DNA of 64,000 bases from Actinoplanes sichuanensis (GCF_033097365.1 NZ_AP028461.1:5146001-5210000); one strand, 5' to 3'; positions 17,840-28,000 are shown, numbered from the stretch's first letter. Numbers and translations: made by a program. Notes: generated by a model from the sequence alone, not told the origin.

Positions 17840-19039
17840 CTACCCCTTCACGATCCGCAGTAGTCGAGTCACCGCGTCGGTGAGGGGGATGACCTCCTGC
17901 TCGATGCGGCGGAACGGGGTGGGGCCCGCGGTCGCGATGGTGGCGTACGCGATGCTCTCGGCCTCGGTCAGATTCGGTAGGAGCTCCCGTGACGCCTTGA
18001 TGGGCCGGCCCGCCCTGTCGTGGTTCACGCCGTGCGCGGCGTAACGATGCAGGTCGGTGGCCTCCATGAGGATGGAGGTGACAGGTTTGGCCGGTGCCCC
18101 GTCCGGTGTGGGCACGGCGAGGGCGGCACGGAATCGGTCGAGGATCGCGTAGCCGTCCGCGTCGATGTCGCCCCAGTAGAGGACATGCTCGGCGGAGCGG
18201 ATCCAGGGCACGTTCGCGAGGAGGGCGGCGGCGGCCTTGCCACCTCCCTCGACCACGATCGTGTCGTCGACCGGCGGAAACCAGAGACGGGAGTCGCGGT
18301 TCTCGACGACGAGGACGATGCGCGGCCGGTAGGCGAGGTCGTGCACGTCCCCGGTGGTCCAGGCGTCGTGCCTGCGCCGACCCGACGCAGCATGGCCCGG
18401 GTCGACATAGGTCAGGTGCACGACGGTCAGCCGGGGGCGGACCTCGTCCCGGACATCACGTCCGGCGACGTCGCGCAGCAGCCCGCCGTGTGTGTCGAGC
18501 CATTTGGTGTGCATCCCGGGCACCGGAAGTTGCCGCAGTGTCCACTCCCCGGCGTCGGGATGCCCGCGTAGCCAGGTCACCGCGTTGACGAGCACGTCCA
18601 CGTCGTTGGCGTCGAGGTCGTAGACGGCCCGCAGTGTGGCCGGGGTGAGAATGGCGCCGGCGGAGTGCAGGGCCGCTGCCCGCGTGCGGGCCCGGCCGAT
18701 GTCGACGATCGGTGGTTCAGCGCCGTCGAGGAGCGCGGCGACACCGTCCAGGTCTGCGGTGAGCATCACCGGGTAGTCGCCGGTGACTCCCCGGATCGTC
18801 ACCGCGGCCCGAACGACCTCTACGCCGTCGGGAAGCCGACCGGTGAAGTCGCGCCACCGCATGTGCCAGTCGTGCCAGGCGGCGTACCCGAGCTGCTCGA
18901 CCGCCCTGCCCGTCCGCACCCCGGGACGCAGCCGAACGGAGAAGACCGAGTGCTCCCCGCACACGGCCTCCGACCAGTTGTCCTTGAGCTTGCCGCGGAC
19001 AGCCGCGACGGCGTCTTCCGGGGTGACGAGTCCGCTCAT
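17840..19039 (-). CDS. jetD: Wadjet subunit JetD (topoisomerase VI-like nuclease)
   Basis: JetD is the nuclease of the Wadjet anti-plasmid complex, 399 aa. It has an N-terminal DUF3322 region and a C-terminal DUF2220 Toprim-like domain. Visible motifs are PVPGMHTKWLD (172-182), VVEN (244-247) and YWGDIDADGY (288-297), whose acidic residues bind the metal. The family cleaves circular DNA after loop extrusion by JetABC. The ATG at 19039 overlaps the JetC stop (ATGA). The key acidic residues are intact. It is the last gene of jetABCD. Confidence 0.95.
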   Translation of the reverse strand: MSGLVTPEDAVAAVRGKLKDNWSEAVCGEHSVFSVRLRPGVRTGRAVEQLGYAAWHDWHMRWRDFTGRLPDGVEVVRAAVTIRGVTGDYPVMLTADLDGVAALLDGAEPPIVDIGRARTRAAALHSAGAILTPATLRAVYDLDANDVDVLVNAVTWLRGHPDAGEWTLRQLPVPGMHTKWLDTHGGLLRDVAGRDVRDEVRPRLTVVHLTYVDPGHAASGRRRHDAWTTGDVHDLAYRPRIVLVVENRDSRLWFPPVDDTIVVEGGGKAAAALLANVPWIRSAEHVLYWGDIDADGYAILDRFRAALAVPTPDGAPAKPVTSILMEATDLHRYAAHGVNHDRAGRPIKASRELLPNLTEAESIAYATIATAGPTPFRRIEQEVIPLTDAVTRLLRIVKG

Positions 19040-22000
19040 GCGTCCGGAACTCCGACCAGGAGCTTCGCCCACGAGCGGCCCTGGGTGTTCTTGAGGATCA
19101 CGTACTCGGCGTCCACGTGCGGTTCGATAGCGCTGTGCTTGTCGTTCGGGGCGCCGATGACCAACTGGAAGCCCAGTCCGCGCCACGCGCCGATGGCACG
19201 GCCGGTGAAATGCGCATCCGCCTTGATCAACGCCTCGTCCAGGAAGACCGGGGCATAGCGGGGCCGGGTGGCGCCCGCATCGCCCAGCTGGTACCGCAGT
19301 GCGGCACCGACGATGAACGCGACGAGCTCCTGCGACTCACCGCCGGACTTCTCACCGATGTGGTCGTAGACGGCGACGTGCGTACCGTCGAGGTCGATCT
19401 TCTCCGCACTGATCCGCACGTGGTTACGCACGTCGACGAGGTCGGCGAAGTCGGGTGCGGTCCGGCGGATCCGGTCGATCACCTTGGTCATCCGGTGATA
19501 GGCACGTTCCCGGTCGTCCTCGGTCTCGGCCTTGTCGATGAAGGCGCGGACGTCGCGCAGCTCCTTGCGGAAGCGGGCGCGGGACGCGGAGTGGCTCTCC
19601 TGCGGGTCGATGCGCAGCCGGTGTCCGTCGTCGGCGAACGGTAGGTCGGCGAGGATCCGGTTGACCGGGTCGATGCGGTCGCGGATCTCCCGGACGGCGG
19701 CCGCCAGCTCGCTGTCCAGGCCGGTCAGGTCGTTGCCGGACAGATTGAGCAGGCTGTCGCGCCACTCGGTCTCCAGCTCGTGCAGGCCGCTGGTCTCCAG
19801 GTCGGTGAGCAGATGGTCGAAGTCGCGGTAGGAGGCGTCCGGGTCGACGCCGAGGTTGGGGTTCGGCCAGCGTTCGAGGAAGGTCGAGAAGGTGTCGAGC
19901 AGCGCCTTCCTCGACCGGCCGATCGACTCCGTCGCGGATCGCCGGTCGGTGTCGACCCGTTCGGCGGCGCGTTTCACTCCCGCGTCGAACCGGGCGAGCA
20001 TGTCCGCCGGGCCGGTGCGGTCGGTGTCGCTGTCGAAGAGGGTTTCCAGGTAGTCGCGGTGTTCCGGGCTGAGCTCGACTCCCGACTCCTCGGCCTTGTC
20101 GAGCGCCAGTTGGGCGCTGTCCACCTCGTCGACGGTCGACGCCCAGGACTCACCGACCGCCTTCACGATCTCCTTCTGCCGGCCGACACGTTCGGTCAGT
20201 TCTCTGACCTGCTGCTTGAGGGTGTCCAGTTCGTGCTGCAGCTGATCGATCTCCGGATTGCCGGCTCGGATCTCCTCGATGACCCGGTTCCAGCGTTGCT
20301 GTTCGGCCCGGACCGCGTCGACGTCCACCTGCTTCCACGACAGATCGATCAGGGTCTGGTACGCCGTACGCCGGGCCTCCATCGAATTGAGGCTCGTCTC
20401 CTGCCTCGACACCCCGGCGGCGGCCGCCTCGACGCGTTCGCGGGCACGGCCGATCCGGGTCTCGATGTCGGCGAGCGTCCTGCTGTTGCTGAAGCCGAGC
20501 ACGTTGGCCCGCCCGTGGCCGCCGTGCGCACCCCGGCCGCCCTCCGACGTCTGACCGGTGATCGTGAGTGCCTTGGCGTACTGCGGCAGCAGCCTCGGCG
20601 TGTCGACACAGACGTACGCGAACCGTCGGGCGAGCTCGCCTTTGAGCCAGGCGGTGAACGGCGACGGCCGGTAGTCGAGCCGGCCGGGCAGCGTCTTGCC
20701 GTCGAGTCCAGCCTCGTCACGCTGCCCGGTCCGGACGCCCTCGAACTGGATGCGCCGCGCGGTCGGCACCGCGTTGATCGCCTCGCGGAACGCGTTCAAC
20801 CGGCCGATGTCGATCAGCATCCGGGTGGCGAAACCGCCGAGCGCCAGGTTGAACGCCTCACGCCACGGCTCGAACTCGGTCCGTACCTCGATCAGCTCGC
20901 CGACGAACGGCAGGTCCTCCGGGCTGAGGCCGGCGGCCTCGGCCAACGCCGCGCGGGCCGCGTGCAGATCGGTCGGGATGTTGCCCCGCCGGGTCTTGAC
21001 CGCGGTGTGTTCGGCGCGCAGCCCGTCCAGCTCTCGATCGGCCTCCTTCTTCTCCAGCATCGCGTCGGCGTAGACCTGCTGGGCGGTCCGCCGGGCGTCC
21101 ACATCGGATAGCGAGCGGTGGGCGGTGTCGACCAGGGCGGCGAAGTCGTCACCGGTCGAGACGGAGGCCCCGATCGTGTCTAGCACCCGGTCCAGTCGCT
21201 CACGGGTGCGTTCGACGTCGCTCAGGCGCTGCTCCACGACGCGGATCTCCCGCTGGGCGGTCTCCATCCGGTCGCCACCGGACGCGCGAATGGTGTCGGC
21301 GATCCCGTCGTGTCGCGCCTCGGTGGCTTTGACCAGGGCGCTGGTCTCGGCCAACTCGTCCTTGGCCCGACGGTGCCGCTGGTCCAGGTCCTCCTCGGCC
21401 GAGCGCAACAGGTCGAGCCGGCGTTGATGGCGCCACAACGCGGCCGGCGACGCCGCATCGGTGAACGACCCGATCTCGTCGATCGCACGCAGCCGGTCCA
21501 CCGCCTCGTCGATGGTGCGTCGGTGTTCGCGGATCGGGGCCAACGCCTTCACCTGCCGGCGGGCGGTGATCATCCGGGTCCGGGTGCCGGACAGCTCGTC
21601 GAACTGCTGCACCACCGCGTCCGCGGTGGCCAGCGTGGCCGGCTCCTCCAGGACCATCGTCTTGTACAGGGCGTCGACCGTGGTGATCTGCTGACCGGCC
21701 TGGATCCGGCCGAGCAACGCGATCGCCTTGTGTCCGTCGCCCGCGGCGCCGATGCCGAGCGTGGTGTGCAGCCGTGCGGTGAACTCCCGGTCGGTGTCGC
21801 TCCAGGTCAAACCGGTTGCCACGACGTCGGTACGGGCGAACTTGTCGCCCGCCGGGCCTTCCAGCGTCCGCAGTTGATATGCGTGGTCACAGGTGGCGCG
21901 GACCGCCACGACGTCGTCCAGGTTGCGGGCCGACGACGGCACATACCAGGCCCGCAGCGCGGTGAACTCGGCGCCGGTGTGGTCCACCCAGGTCATCGCG

Positions 22001-22374
22001 ATGGCCGACCAGGTGTCGCGGCCGTCGCCACGCAGCACCCGCAGCTTCGTCTCACCGTCGGTACGCGACTCGTCGAGCTTGCCACGGGCGTACGAGAGGA
22101 TGTTCCGCTGGTCCTTGCCTCTCGGCCGACCGACCACTCCGCCGTTGGACGCCCCGTTGAAGGGAGTCGTGTGCGGCATGAGCAACGCGATGTACGAGTC
22201 CATCAGCGTCGACTTACCGGAGCCGGAACCGCCGCTCAGCAGTGTCGCGCCCGGTGCCAGCCGCAGGTGGTGGTACCCGTCGTAGCCACCCCAGTTGACC
22301 AGTTGCAGGTCACGCGCCACCCACTGCTGGCCCCGTGACGCCGCGGGCACCAGCCCGAACAGCGTGTCGATCAT
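19036..22374 (-). CDS. jetC: Wadjet subunit JetC (SMC-like ATPase)
   Basis: JetC is the SMC/MukB-like motor of Wadjet, 1112 aa. Walker A GGSGSGKST is at about 48-56, long coiled coils fill the middle (about 270-480 and 620-760) around a hinge-like region, the ABC signature SGGES is near 1010 and Walker B VFLDE is near 1043. It extrudes plasmid DNA using ATP together with JetA and JetB. The ATG at 22374 lies two bases after the jetB stop; GAGG precedes it. An in-frame start at 22410 would overlap jetB and is less likely. All ATPase motifs are intact, so it should be active. Confidence 0.95.
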   Translation of the reverse strand: MIDTLFGLVPAASRGQQWVARDLQLVNWGGYDGYHHLRLAPGATLLSGGSGSGKSTLMDSYIALLMPHTTPFNGASNGGVVGRPRGKDQRNILSYARGKLDESRTDGETKLRVLRGDGRDTWSAIAMTWVDHTGAEFTALRAWYVPSSARNLDDVVAVRATCDHAYQLRTLEGPAGDKFARTDVVATGLTWSDTDREFTARLHTTLGIGAAGDGHKAIALLGRIQAGQQITTVDALYKTMVLEEPATLATADAVVQQFDELSGTRTRMITARRQVKALAPIREHRRTIDEAVDRLRAIDEIGSFTDAASPAALWRHQRRLDLLRSAEEDLDQRHRRAKDELAETSALVKATEARHDGIADTIRASGGDRMETAQREIRVVEQRLSDVERTRERLDRVLDTIGASVSTGDDFAALVDTAHRSLSDVDARRTAQQVYADAMLEKKEADRELDGLRAEHTAVKTRRGNIPTDLHAARAALAEAAGLSPEDLPFVGELIEVRTEFEPWREAFNLALGGFATRMLIDIGRLNAFREAINAVPTARRIQFEGVRTGQRDEAGLDGKTLPGRLDYRPSPFTAWLKGELARRFAYVCVDTPRLLPQYAKALTITGQTSEGGRGAHGGHGRANVLGFSNSRTLADIETRIGRARERVEAAAAGVSRQETSLNSMEARRTAYQTLIDLSWKQVDVDAVRAEQQRWNRVIEEIRAGNPEIDQLQHELDTLKQQVRELTERVGRQKEIVKAVGESWASTVDEVDSAQLALDKAEESGVELSPEHRDYLETLFDSDTDRTGPADMLARFDAGVKRAAERVDTDRRSATESIGRSRKALLDTFSTFLERWPNPNLGVDPDASYRDFDHLLTDLETSGLHELETEWRDSLLNLSGNDLTGLDSELAAAVREIRDRIDPVNRILADLPFADDGHRLRIDPQESHSASRARFRKELRDVRAFIDKAETEDDRERAYHRMTKVIDRIRRTAPDFADLVDVRNHVRISAEKIDLDGTHVAVYDHIGEKSGGESQELVAFIVGAALRYQLGDAGATRPRYAPVFLDEALIKADAHFTGRAIGAWRGLGFQLVIGAPNDKHSAIEPHVDAEYVILKNTQGRSWAKLLVGVPDA

Positions 22375-22376
22375 GC

Positions 22377-23036
22377 TCACGCGGTGACCTCGTTCTGGTC
22401 GCGCAGCCACTGGTCCAGCTCGGCGAGCTTCTCCGTACTCAGTACGACCTCCACCAGCGGGGTGATCCGATATCGGCCCGCCGACTCCTCGGCCAGCAGT
22501 CCTTCGGTGACCAGTCTCGGCACCGCGTTGCGGACCTCCTGCTGGCGCCGGGCCAGGTTGTGGTCGTGCGGGTCGAAGTAGGTCAGCACGGTCTGCTCCA
22601 GTTCCTCGATGTCCACCCGCGCCGATGTCTCACCGGTACCGCGTTCGCGTTGGAAGACCGTGCGGAGATGGACCAGGACCAGGGTCTCGGCCCGGTTGTA
22701 CGGGTCGTCCTTGAGCAGGATCGGCACGTCCATCTCCACCGACCGCACCTGCTGTTTGTAGGCGACACCCCGGTCGTGGTCGACCACGAGGCGGACGAAC
22801 AGGTCGTGCATCCGCGATTCGATGATCTGCTGGTTCTCCAGCAGGGTGCGCCAGTGCGCCGGATTCTTCTCGGCGAGCAGGAACTTGCGTCGCAGCAGCT
22901 GGACCAGCACGCGACGTACCTCCGCGTCCAGCGTGCCGGCGTCGCCGGCGAACAGCTCGGCGGGATCCTCCTCCATCGAGACCGGGTCGATGAACCCGGC
23001 CGCCTCGCCCACATCGATCCCGTCCGGCTCACTCAT
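22377..23036 (-). CDS. jetB: Wadjet subunit JetB (DUF4194, KITE-like)
   Basis: JetB is a 219-aa DUF4194 protein made of winged-helix domains. It plays the kleisin-associated (MukE-like) role that bridges JetA and JetC. Typical stretches include [28 protein letters not shown] and the C-terminal winged helix [24 protein letters not shown]. The ATG at 23036 has GAGGAG 8 nt upstream and overlaps the jetA stop by 8 nt. The position between jetA and jetC matches the standard order. Confidence 0.94.
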   Translation of the reverse strand: MSEPDGIDVGEAAGFIDPVSMEEDPAELFAGDAGTLDAEVRRVLVQLLRRKFLLAEKNPAHWRTLLENQQIIESRMHDLFVRLVVDHDRGVAYKQQVRSVEMDVPILLKDDPYNRAETLVLVHLRTVFQRERGTGETSARVDIEELEQTVLTYFDPHDHNLARRQQEVRNAVPRLVTEGLLAEESAGRYRITPLVEVVLSTEKLAELDQWLRDQNEVTA

Positions 23037-24519
23037 CGTCACCACTCCTCGGATTCCCCGTCACCACACCGCCCAGCGCGAATCGTCGCCTGGTCCGGTC
23101 CGGGCGCACCGTCTCGACCACTTCGATCTCCGCCGTCTCGGTCATCCCGGCGTCGTGGGCGACCTCCAGCAGACCGAGCAGATCGACCGGACGTCGGATC
23201 TCCTCGTCCGCGGCGCGGAACGCGGCCACCACGTCGACGCTCGCCGCCCCGCCCGCGAACCTCTCCAGGTGGGCCCGCAAGTCGGCGTAGCGAGGGCCGC
23301 CCCACGCCCGGGTGTCCGCGGCCGGTACGTCCTCCGGCTCGTCCCAGTCCCGCAGCGGCGCGGGTGGCTGCGGCGGCCGCGGGTCACTCATCCGCTGGCG
23401 CAGGTGCCCGACGTCGGCGACCGGCAGGCGACGAAACGGGTCGACGGCCTCACCACGGCGAGAACCGGGGACCCACCGGTGCAGGCCCGACATCACATCC
23501 CGCAGCAGCTCGTCGACCTGACGGTCACGCATCGGATCGTGGTTGCGGACCTGGGTGGTGATGACGTGCGACGCCTGCCGCTGGGCGGCCAGCACCTCCT
23601 TGACCCCCTGCTCGATCCGCCGCGAGATCTCGGTCAGCTCGCGCCGCTGCTGCTGCGGCAACAACTCGGTGAACCGATGCCGCAGCACGGTACGCAATTG
23701 GCCCCACAGGCCGTCGATCTGCGCCGGGTCACCGATCAGGCGCAGCGCCCCGGCGAACGCGCGACCCTCCGGTGTCGCGTCCAGGATCCGCTCGCCACGC
23801 GCGAGGTACTCACGCAGCACCTCACCGGTGGGCCGCACATCGTGCCGCAACTCGGCGACGACGTCACGCTGAATGGCTTTGATCGACTCGGCCACACGGG
23901 CGAAATCCGCCGGCAGCTCCCGCGCCAGGTGCAGCACGTTCTCGGCCGCCTCGAGCAGCTGCTCGTCGTCGACCGTCTCGACGGCGCCGCCCTTCTCCAG
24001 CCGGGTCAGCTCCCTCTGCCGCTGCTGGATCTCCTCGTGCAGACGCACCATCCTGGACATCAGGTCCGGATCGGCGTCCTGCGCCAGTCGCTCGATCGCC
24101 TCCAGCAGGGTTCTGACCCGCGATTCCGACACCCGGGTACGGGCTCCGCCGACCCGCCCGGCGACTTCGAGGGCACCGACGCCGTACGCCGAAAGCCGAT
24201 ACACCTCCGCGTCGTCGTCGGACACCTGCCGCACCAGCCAGCCCGCCTGCACCCACTGCCGGCAGAGATCACGCGCGGTGCCCACCGGCAGCGGCTGGCT
24301 GTCCTCGTCGCCGTAGCCGGCCGCCCGCAACTGGTCGAGGGCGTCGTTGATCTCCGCATGCGCGTCGGCCACCGCGACGGTCGGGCGCTCCGCGGTGAAG
24401 ACCATCGCCAGCACCGTCACCACGAAGGGCGCGTGCGTCTGGTGAAGCAAGGCGAGCATCGGATTCTGAAACGCCCGGAGCGCTCCCTGGTAAGCGCCTT
24501 CAACACCTCGTGTAGCCAT
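23029..24519 (-). CDS. jetA: Wadjet subunit JetA (DUF3375, kleisin)
   Basis: JetA is a 496-aa DUF3375 protein, the MukF-like kleisin of the complex. The presence of DUF3375 places the operon in Wadjet type I. The N-terminal winged-helix part (about 1-125) is followed by a coiled-coil region ([19 protein letters not shown] helices, about 130-330) and a C-terminal domain. The ATG at 24519 was chosen over an adjacent GTG. It is the first gene of jetABCD, divergent from the DM13 protein across 112 bp. No regulator was seen nearby. Confidence 0.94.
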   Translation of the reverse strand: MATRGVEGAYQGALRAFQNPMLALLHQTHAPFVVTVLAMVFTAERPTVAVADAHAEINDALDQLRAAGYGDEDSQPLPVGTARDLCRQWVQAGWLVRQVSDDDAEVYRLSAYGVGALEVAGRVGGARTRVSESRVRTLLEAIERLAQDADPDLMSRMVRLHEEIQQRQRELTRLEKGGAVETVDDEQLLEAAENVLHLARELPADFARVAESIKAIQRDVVAELRHDVRPTGEVLREYLARGERILDATPEGRAFAGALRLIGDPAQIDGLWGQLRTVLRHRFTELLPQQQRRELTEISRRIEQGVKEVLAAQRQASHVITTQVRNHDPMRDRQVDELLRDVMSGLHRWVPGSRRGEAVDPFRRLPVADVGHLRQRMSDPRPPQPPAPLRDWDEPEDVPAADTRAWGGPRYADLRAHLERFAGGAASVDVVAAFRAADEEIRRPVDLLGLLEVAHDAGMTETAEIEVVETVRPDRTRRRFALGGVVTGNPRSGDDE

Positions 24520-24631
24520 CACCGGACAGCCTACGGCGCAGGTACGACACGGTCCGGGTCCGCACTGACGTAAGCGTTTCGTAAGCGGTCCGGCCTAGTG
24601 ATCACGATCGCGGGCCGGTTGACTCGGAGGT

Positions 24632-25192
24632 GTGATTCGCCGACTTCTCAGCAGACCTGTCACCTGGATCGTCGTCGCGGTGCTCGGGATCGGCGGCGCG
24701 GGGGCGCTCTACTGGTTCGCGCCGTGGCGGTTGTTCACCGACACGGTCGTGACCGACACTCTGACCGTCGTGCCGACCGCGACGCCGTCCGCCGTACCGC
24801 AGCCGTCCGGCACCACCGAGGCGCCGCCGAAGGTCGGCCCGGTGGTGATCGCGCAAGGGGCGTTCATCACCCACGAGCACGACACCAGCGGTACGGCCCG
24901 ACTGGTCCGCAATCCGGACGGCAGCCACCAGCTGGAGATCGCCGGACTGGACACCAGTGACGGCCCGGACCTGCGGGTGTGGCTGTCCGACCAGCAGGTG
25001 CGTTCCGGCACCGCCGGGTGGCGGGTCTTCGACGACGGCGAGTACGCGGAGCTGGGCAGACTCAAGGGCAACCACGGCGACCAGGTGTACCGGCTGGACG
25101 CCGGCGTCGACCCGGCCGCGTTCCGCAGCGTCAGCATCTGGTGCAAGCGGTTCGCCGTCTCGTTCGGCGCAGCCGAGCTGACCGCCGTCTGA
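24632..25192 (+). CDS. DM13-domain protein, membrane-anchored
   Basis: This 186-aa protein has an N-terminal membrane segment (VTWIVVAVLGIGGAGALYWF), a Pro/Thr-rich linker and a C-terminal DM13 domain. DM13 features seen are GAFITHEHDTSGTARLV, PDLRVWLSDQ, LGRLKGNHGDQVYRL and the conserved IWCKRF near the end. DM13 domains have a DOMON-like fold and a nearly invariant Cys, proposed to act in redox; here it is in IWC. It is exposed outside the cell. The GTG start has GGAGG only one base upstream, so the start is uncertain. Confidence 0.85.
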   Translation: MIRRLLSRPVTWIVVAVLGIGGAGALYWFAPWRLFTDTVVTDTLTVVPTATPSAVPQPSGTTEAPPKVGPVVIAQGAFITHEHDTSGTARLVRNPDGSHQLEIAGLDTSDGPDLRVWLSDQQVRSGTAGWRVFDDGEYAELGRLKGNHGDQVYRLDAGVDPAAFRSVSIWCKRFAVSFGAAELTAV

Positions 25193-25266
25193 CCGGACCG
25201 GTGGACCGGGGTCACCGCCGCCCGGCCGGAGCTCGCCGACCGGACGGCACCGGACACCCGGGCCGG

Positions 25267-25584
25267 TCAGCGTGGGTCTCGGTCGCCGCCGGTGACGAAG
25301 CCGAGGACGCCGTCGATCAGGCGGCCCGTCGACTCGTCCGGCAGGGAGTAGTAGACGCGCTGACCCCGGCGGCGGCGCAGGACCAGGCCGGCGTCGGTGA
25401 GGTGGCGCAGGTGGTGGGCGATCGCGGTGGGGTGGGCCGGAACGATCCCGTTGAGGTCGGCCGGGGTCGCCTCGCCCCCGCGCAGGACCAGCAGGATGTG
25501 CAGGCGGTGCTGGTACGCCATGCCGCGCAGGACCAGGACCGCGCGGTCGAGGTCGGACGGGTGGATCACCGGGTCGATGGTCAT
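25267..25584 (-). CDS. ArsR-family regulator in zinc operon
   Basis: This 105-aa winged-helix regulator has the recognition helix region AHPTAIAHHLRHLTDAGLVLRRRRGQRVYYSL. Its ATG overlaps the stop of the upstream permease (ATGA), so it is the last gene of the zinc-transport operon. The alpha-5 zinc site of SmtB/CzrA (Asp-x-His and a later His pair) is not present in the C-terminal helix, and there is no Cys. Metal sensing, if any, would have to use other residues. It may instead be a non-metal ArsR co-transcribed with the transporter. Confidence 0.88.
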   Translation of the reverse strand: MTIDPVIHPSDLDRAVLVLRGMAYQHRLHILLVLRGGEATPADLNGIVPAHPTAIAHHLRHLTDAGLVLRRRRGQRVYYSLPDESTGRLIDGVLGFVTGGDRDPR

Positions 25585-26399
25585 GCCGGCACCGCCGATC
25601 CGGTCAGCTGTGCCGAGGTGGGAGCGATCAGCCGGCGCAGGCCCCACGAGCCGACGAGCACGAGGGTCGCGGCCAGGGAGATGCTCGCGCCCGCCGCCAC
25701 GTTCCACCGCGCGGAGACGTACAGCCCGGTCAGCCCACTGACGATGCCGAACACGACGGCCAGCCCGGTCATCGCCGGTAGCCGGTCGGTCCACAGGCGG
25801 GCGGCCGCCGCCGGGGCGACGATCAGCGACAGCGCGAGGATGGTGCCCACCGCGGGCACCACGGTCACCACGACGAGCACGATCGTCAGCAGGAGCGCCA
25901 CGTCCCAGCCGTCGACTCGGAGGCCGGCCGCGCGGGCGCCGACCGGGTCGAAGCCCGCATACAGCAACGGCCGGGCGCAGAACCCGAGCACCAGCGCGAC
26001 CACGACCAACACGCCCGCGGTGACGATCAGGTCGGCGGAGGTCACCGTCAGGATCGAGCCGACCAGGAACGACGACAGGTCCCGGCTGAACCCGCTCTGC
26101 GTGGCCACCAGAGCGGCGCCCAGCGCGAACCCGCCGGACACCAGCACCCCGGTGGCCGCCGCCGCGTCCTGGCCGCGCCGCCGGGTCAGCGCGGCCACCC
26201 CCAGAGCCACGACCGCACCGGTCAGGACCCCGCCGAGCAGCAGGTTGACCCCGATGATCGACGCGGCCACCACACCCGGAAAGGTCGCGTGGGTCAGCGC
26301 CATGGTGAAGAACGACAGCCGCCGCACCACCACCTGCACGCCGATCAGCCCGGTCAGCACACCGACGAGGACCACCTCGATCACGGCACGAGCGATCAC
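25581..26399 (-). CDS. Zinc/manganese ABC permease, ZnuB-type (second)
   Basis: This 272-aa membrane protein has eight or nine hydrophobic segments and the family ABC-3 motif near the N-terminus (FTMALTHATFPGVVAASIIG, with the conserved AltHatfPG). It overlaps its neighbours by 4 nt on both sides. Two related permeases in the operon suggest a heterodimeric channel, as in some MntCD-type importers. Specificity for zinc is inferred from the Zur-like box and the His-rich binding protein. Confidence 0.9.
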   Translation of the reverse strand: MIARAVIEVVLVGVLTGLIGVQVVVRRLSFFTMALTHATFPGVVAASIIGVNLLLGGVLTGAVVALGVAALTRRRGQDAAAATGVLVSGGFALGAALVATQSGFSRDLSSFLVGSILTVTSADLIVTAGVLVVVALVLGFCARPLLYAGFDPVGARAAGLRVDGWDVALLLTIVLVVVTVVPAVGTILALSLIVAPAAAARLWTDRLPAMTGLAVVFGIVSGLTGLYVSARWNVAAGASISLAATLVLVGSWGLRRLIAPTSAQLTGSAVPA

Positions 26400-27247
26400 G
26401 TCAGACCTCCGGTGAGGGATCGGTCACGCCGGCGGCGTACCGGCAGAAGCAGCAGGTAGGCCAGGACCAGCATCAGGACGACGGCGGAGGCGGAGGTCAG
26501 CGCCACCCCGTAGCGCAGCGACGCGGTCCAGCTCAGCAGCAGCCCGGCGTATCCGGCGACGAGGACGAGCCCGCCGCCGACCACGGCCATCACCGCGGGG
26601 CGGCCGGTCACCATCCGGGCCGCCGCGGCCGGGACCACCAGCAGCGCCACCACCAGGATCGTGCCGACCGCGCGGACCGCGGCGACCACCACCAGGGCGA
26701 TCAGGACGTTGAGCCACAGGTCGAGCCAGCCGATCCGCAGTCCGGCCGCGGCGGCCCCGGCCGGGTCGAAGGCGCGGAACAGCCAGGCCCGGGAGCCGAC
26801 CGCCAGCGCCACCAGGATCACCGCGGCGAGCACGGCGGTCTCGGTTATCTGCCGCGGCGTCACGGTGAGCAGGCGGCCGAAGAGAAAGGCGGTCAGATCG
26901 GAGGTGTACGACGTACGCCGTGACACCAGAACCACCCCGATCGAGAACATCGCGGTGAGCACGACCGCGGTCGCGGCGTCGTCGGTGAGCCGGGCCGACC
27001 GGGTCAGCACGGTCAGCACCACCGCGGTGAGCAGCCCGGCGACGAGCGCCCCGGCGAACAGGCCCTCCATGCCGCCGGCGACGAACCCGATCACGACTCC
27101 GGGGAACACGGTGTGGGTGAGCGCGTCGGAGACGAACGACAGTCGCCTGACGAAGACGAACACGCTGACCGGCCCGCAGATCAGCGCGAGCAGGGCGATC
27201 TCGGTGAGGGCACGACCCATGAACGGTACGGCGAACGGCTCGATCAC
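26396..27247 (-). CDS. Zinc/manganese ABC permease, ZnuB-type (first)
   Basis: This 283-aa permease of the ABC-3 family has the conserved RLSFVSDALTHTVFPGVVIGF stretch near the N-terminus and about eight membrane segments. It starts at an ATG overlapping the stop of the ATPase gene. It would form the membrane pore together with the next, related permease and move metal delivered by the ZnuA-type lipoprotein. Confidence 0.9.
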   Translation of the reverse strand: MIEPFAVPFMGRALTEIALLALICGPVSVFVFVRRLSFVSDALTHTVFPGVVIGFVAGGMEGLFAGALVAGLLTAVVLTVLTRSARLTDDAATAVVLTAMFSIGVVLVSRRTSYTSDLTAFLFGRLLTVTPRQITETAVLAAVILVALAVGSRAWLFRAFDPAGAAAAGLRIGWLDLWLNVLIALVVVAAVRAVGTILVVALLVVPAAAARMVTGRPAVMAVVGGGLVLVAGYAGLLLSWTASLRYGVALTSASAVVLMLVLAYLLLLPVRRRRDRSLTGGLT

Positions 27248-27999
27248 GGCTCGACCAGCACCATCCGGCCGTCGGCCAGGTCGAGGGCGGCGTGGGCGTA
27301 CGTCTCGCGCAGTGGACCGGCGGTGAGGGTCTCATCCGGCGTGCCCACCGCCCACTGCCGGCCGTTGACCAGGCAGACCAGGTCGGCGAGGTCCCGGGCG
27401 ACGGCGAGGTCGTGGGTGCTGAGCACCAGGGCGGTGCCGTCGGCGGACAGTTCGCGCAGCACCCGGAGGATGGCGTCCTGACTGACCGCGTCGACGCCGT
27501 TGAACGGTTCGTCGAGCAGCAGCAGCCGGGGTCGCGCGACGATCGCGCGGGCGAGCAGGACCCGCTGCCGCTGGCCGCCGGAGAGCAGCCCGAACCGGTC
27601 CCGGGCCCGGTCGGCCAGACCGACCCGGTCGAGGGCCTCGGCGACGGCCTGCCGGTCGGCGCTGCGGGCCGGCCGCCACCAGCCGAGTCGCCGGTAGCGG
27701 CCCATCATCACCACCTGGCGGACACTGATCGGGAAGTCCGGGTCGAGGTTTCCGGTCTGCGGCACGTATCCGGTGTGCGAGCGGGCCCGGTCCGGTGTCC
27801 GGTCCAGGACGGTGGCGGTGCCGGCGAGGATCTCGGCCAGGCCGAGCACCGCTTTGATCAGGGTGGACTTGCCGGCACCGTTCGGGCCGACCAGGGCGAG
27901 CCGCTGCCCAGACCTGAGTTCGAGGTCGACGCCGGTGACCACGGGCCGGCCCTGGTAGCCCACGTTCACGCCGGTCAGGCGCAGGGCGGCGGTCGCCAT
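27244..27999 (-). CDS. znuC: Zinc ABC importer ATPase, ZnuC-type
   Basis: This 251-aa ATP-binding subunit has Walker A GPNGAGKST, the signature LLSGGQRQRVLLAR, Walker B LLLLDEPFNGVD and the switch His in STHD. It sits between the binding-protein and permease genes with 1-nt and 4-nt junctions, so all five genes form one operon. It energises metal uptake. Confidence 0.92.
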   Translation of the reverse strand: MATAALRLTGVNVGYQGRPVVTGVDLELRSGQRLALVGPNGAGKSTLIKAVLGLAEILAGTATVLDRTPDRARSHTGYVPQTGNLDPDFPISVRQVVMMGRYRRLGWWRPARSADRQAVAEALDRVGLADRARDRFGLLSGGQRQRVLLARAIVARPRLLLLDEPFNGVDAVSQDAILRVLRELSADGTALVLSTHDLAVARDLADLVCLVNGRQWAVGTPDETLTAGPLRETYAHAALDLADGRMVLVEP

Positions 28000-28000
28000 G

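Noticed and set aside
25193..25266. Terminator between the DM13 and ArsR genes
   Set aside because: The region is rich in GGTCC-like words, but I could not define a single convincing stem-loop.
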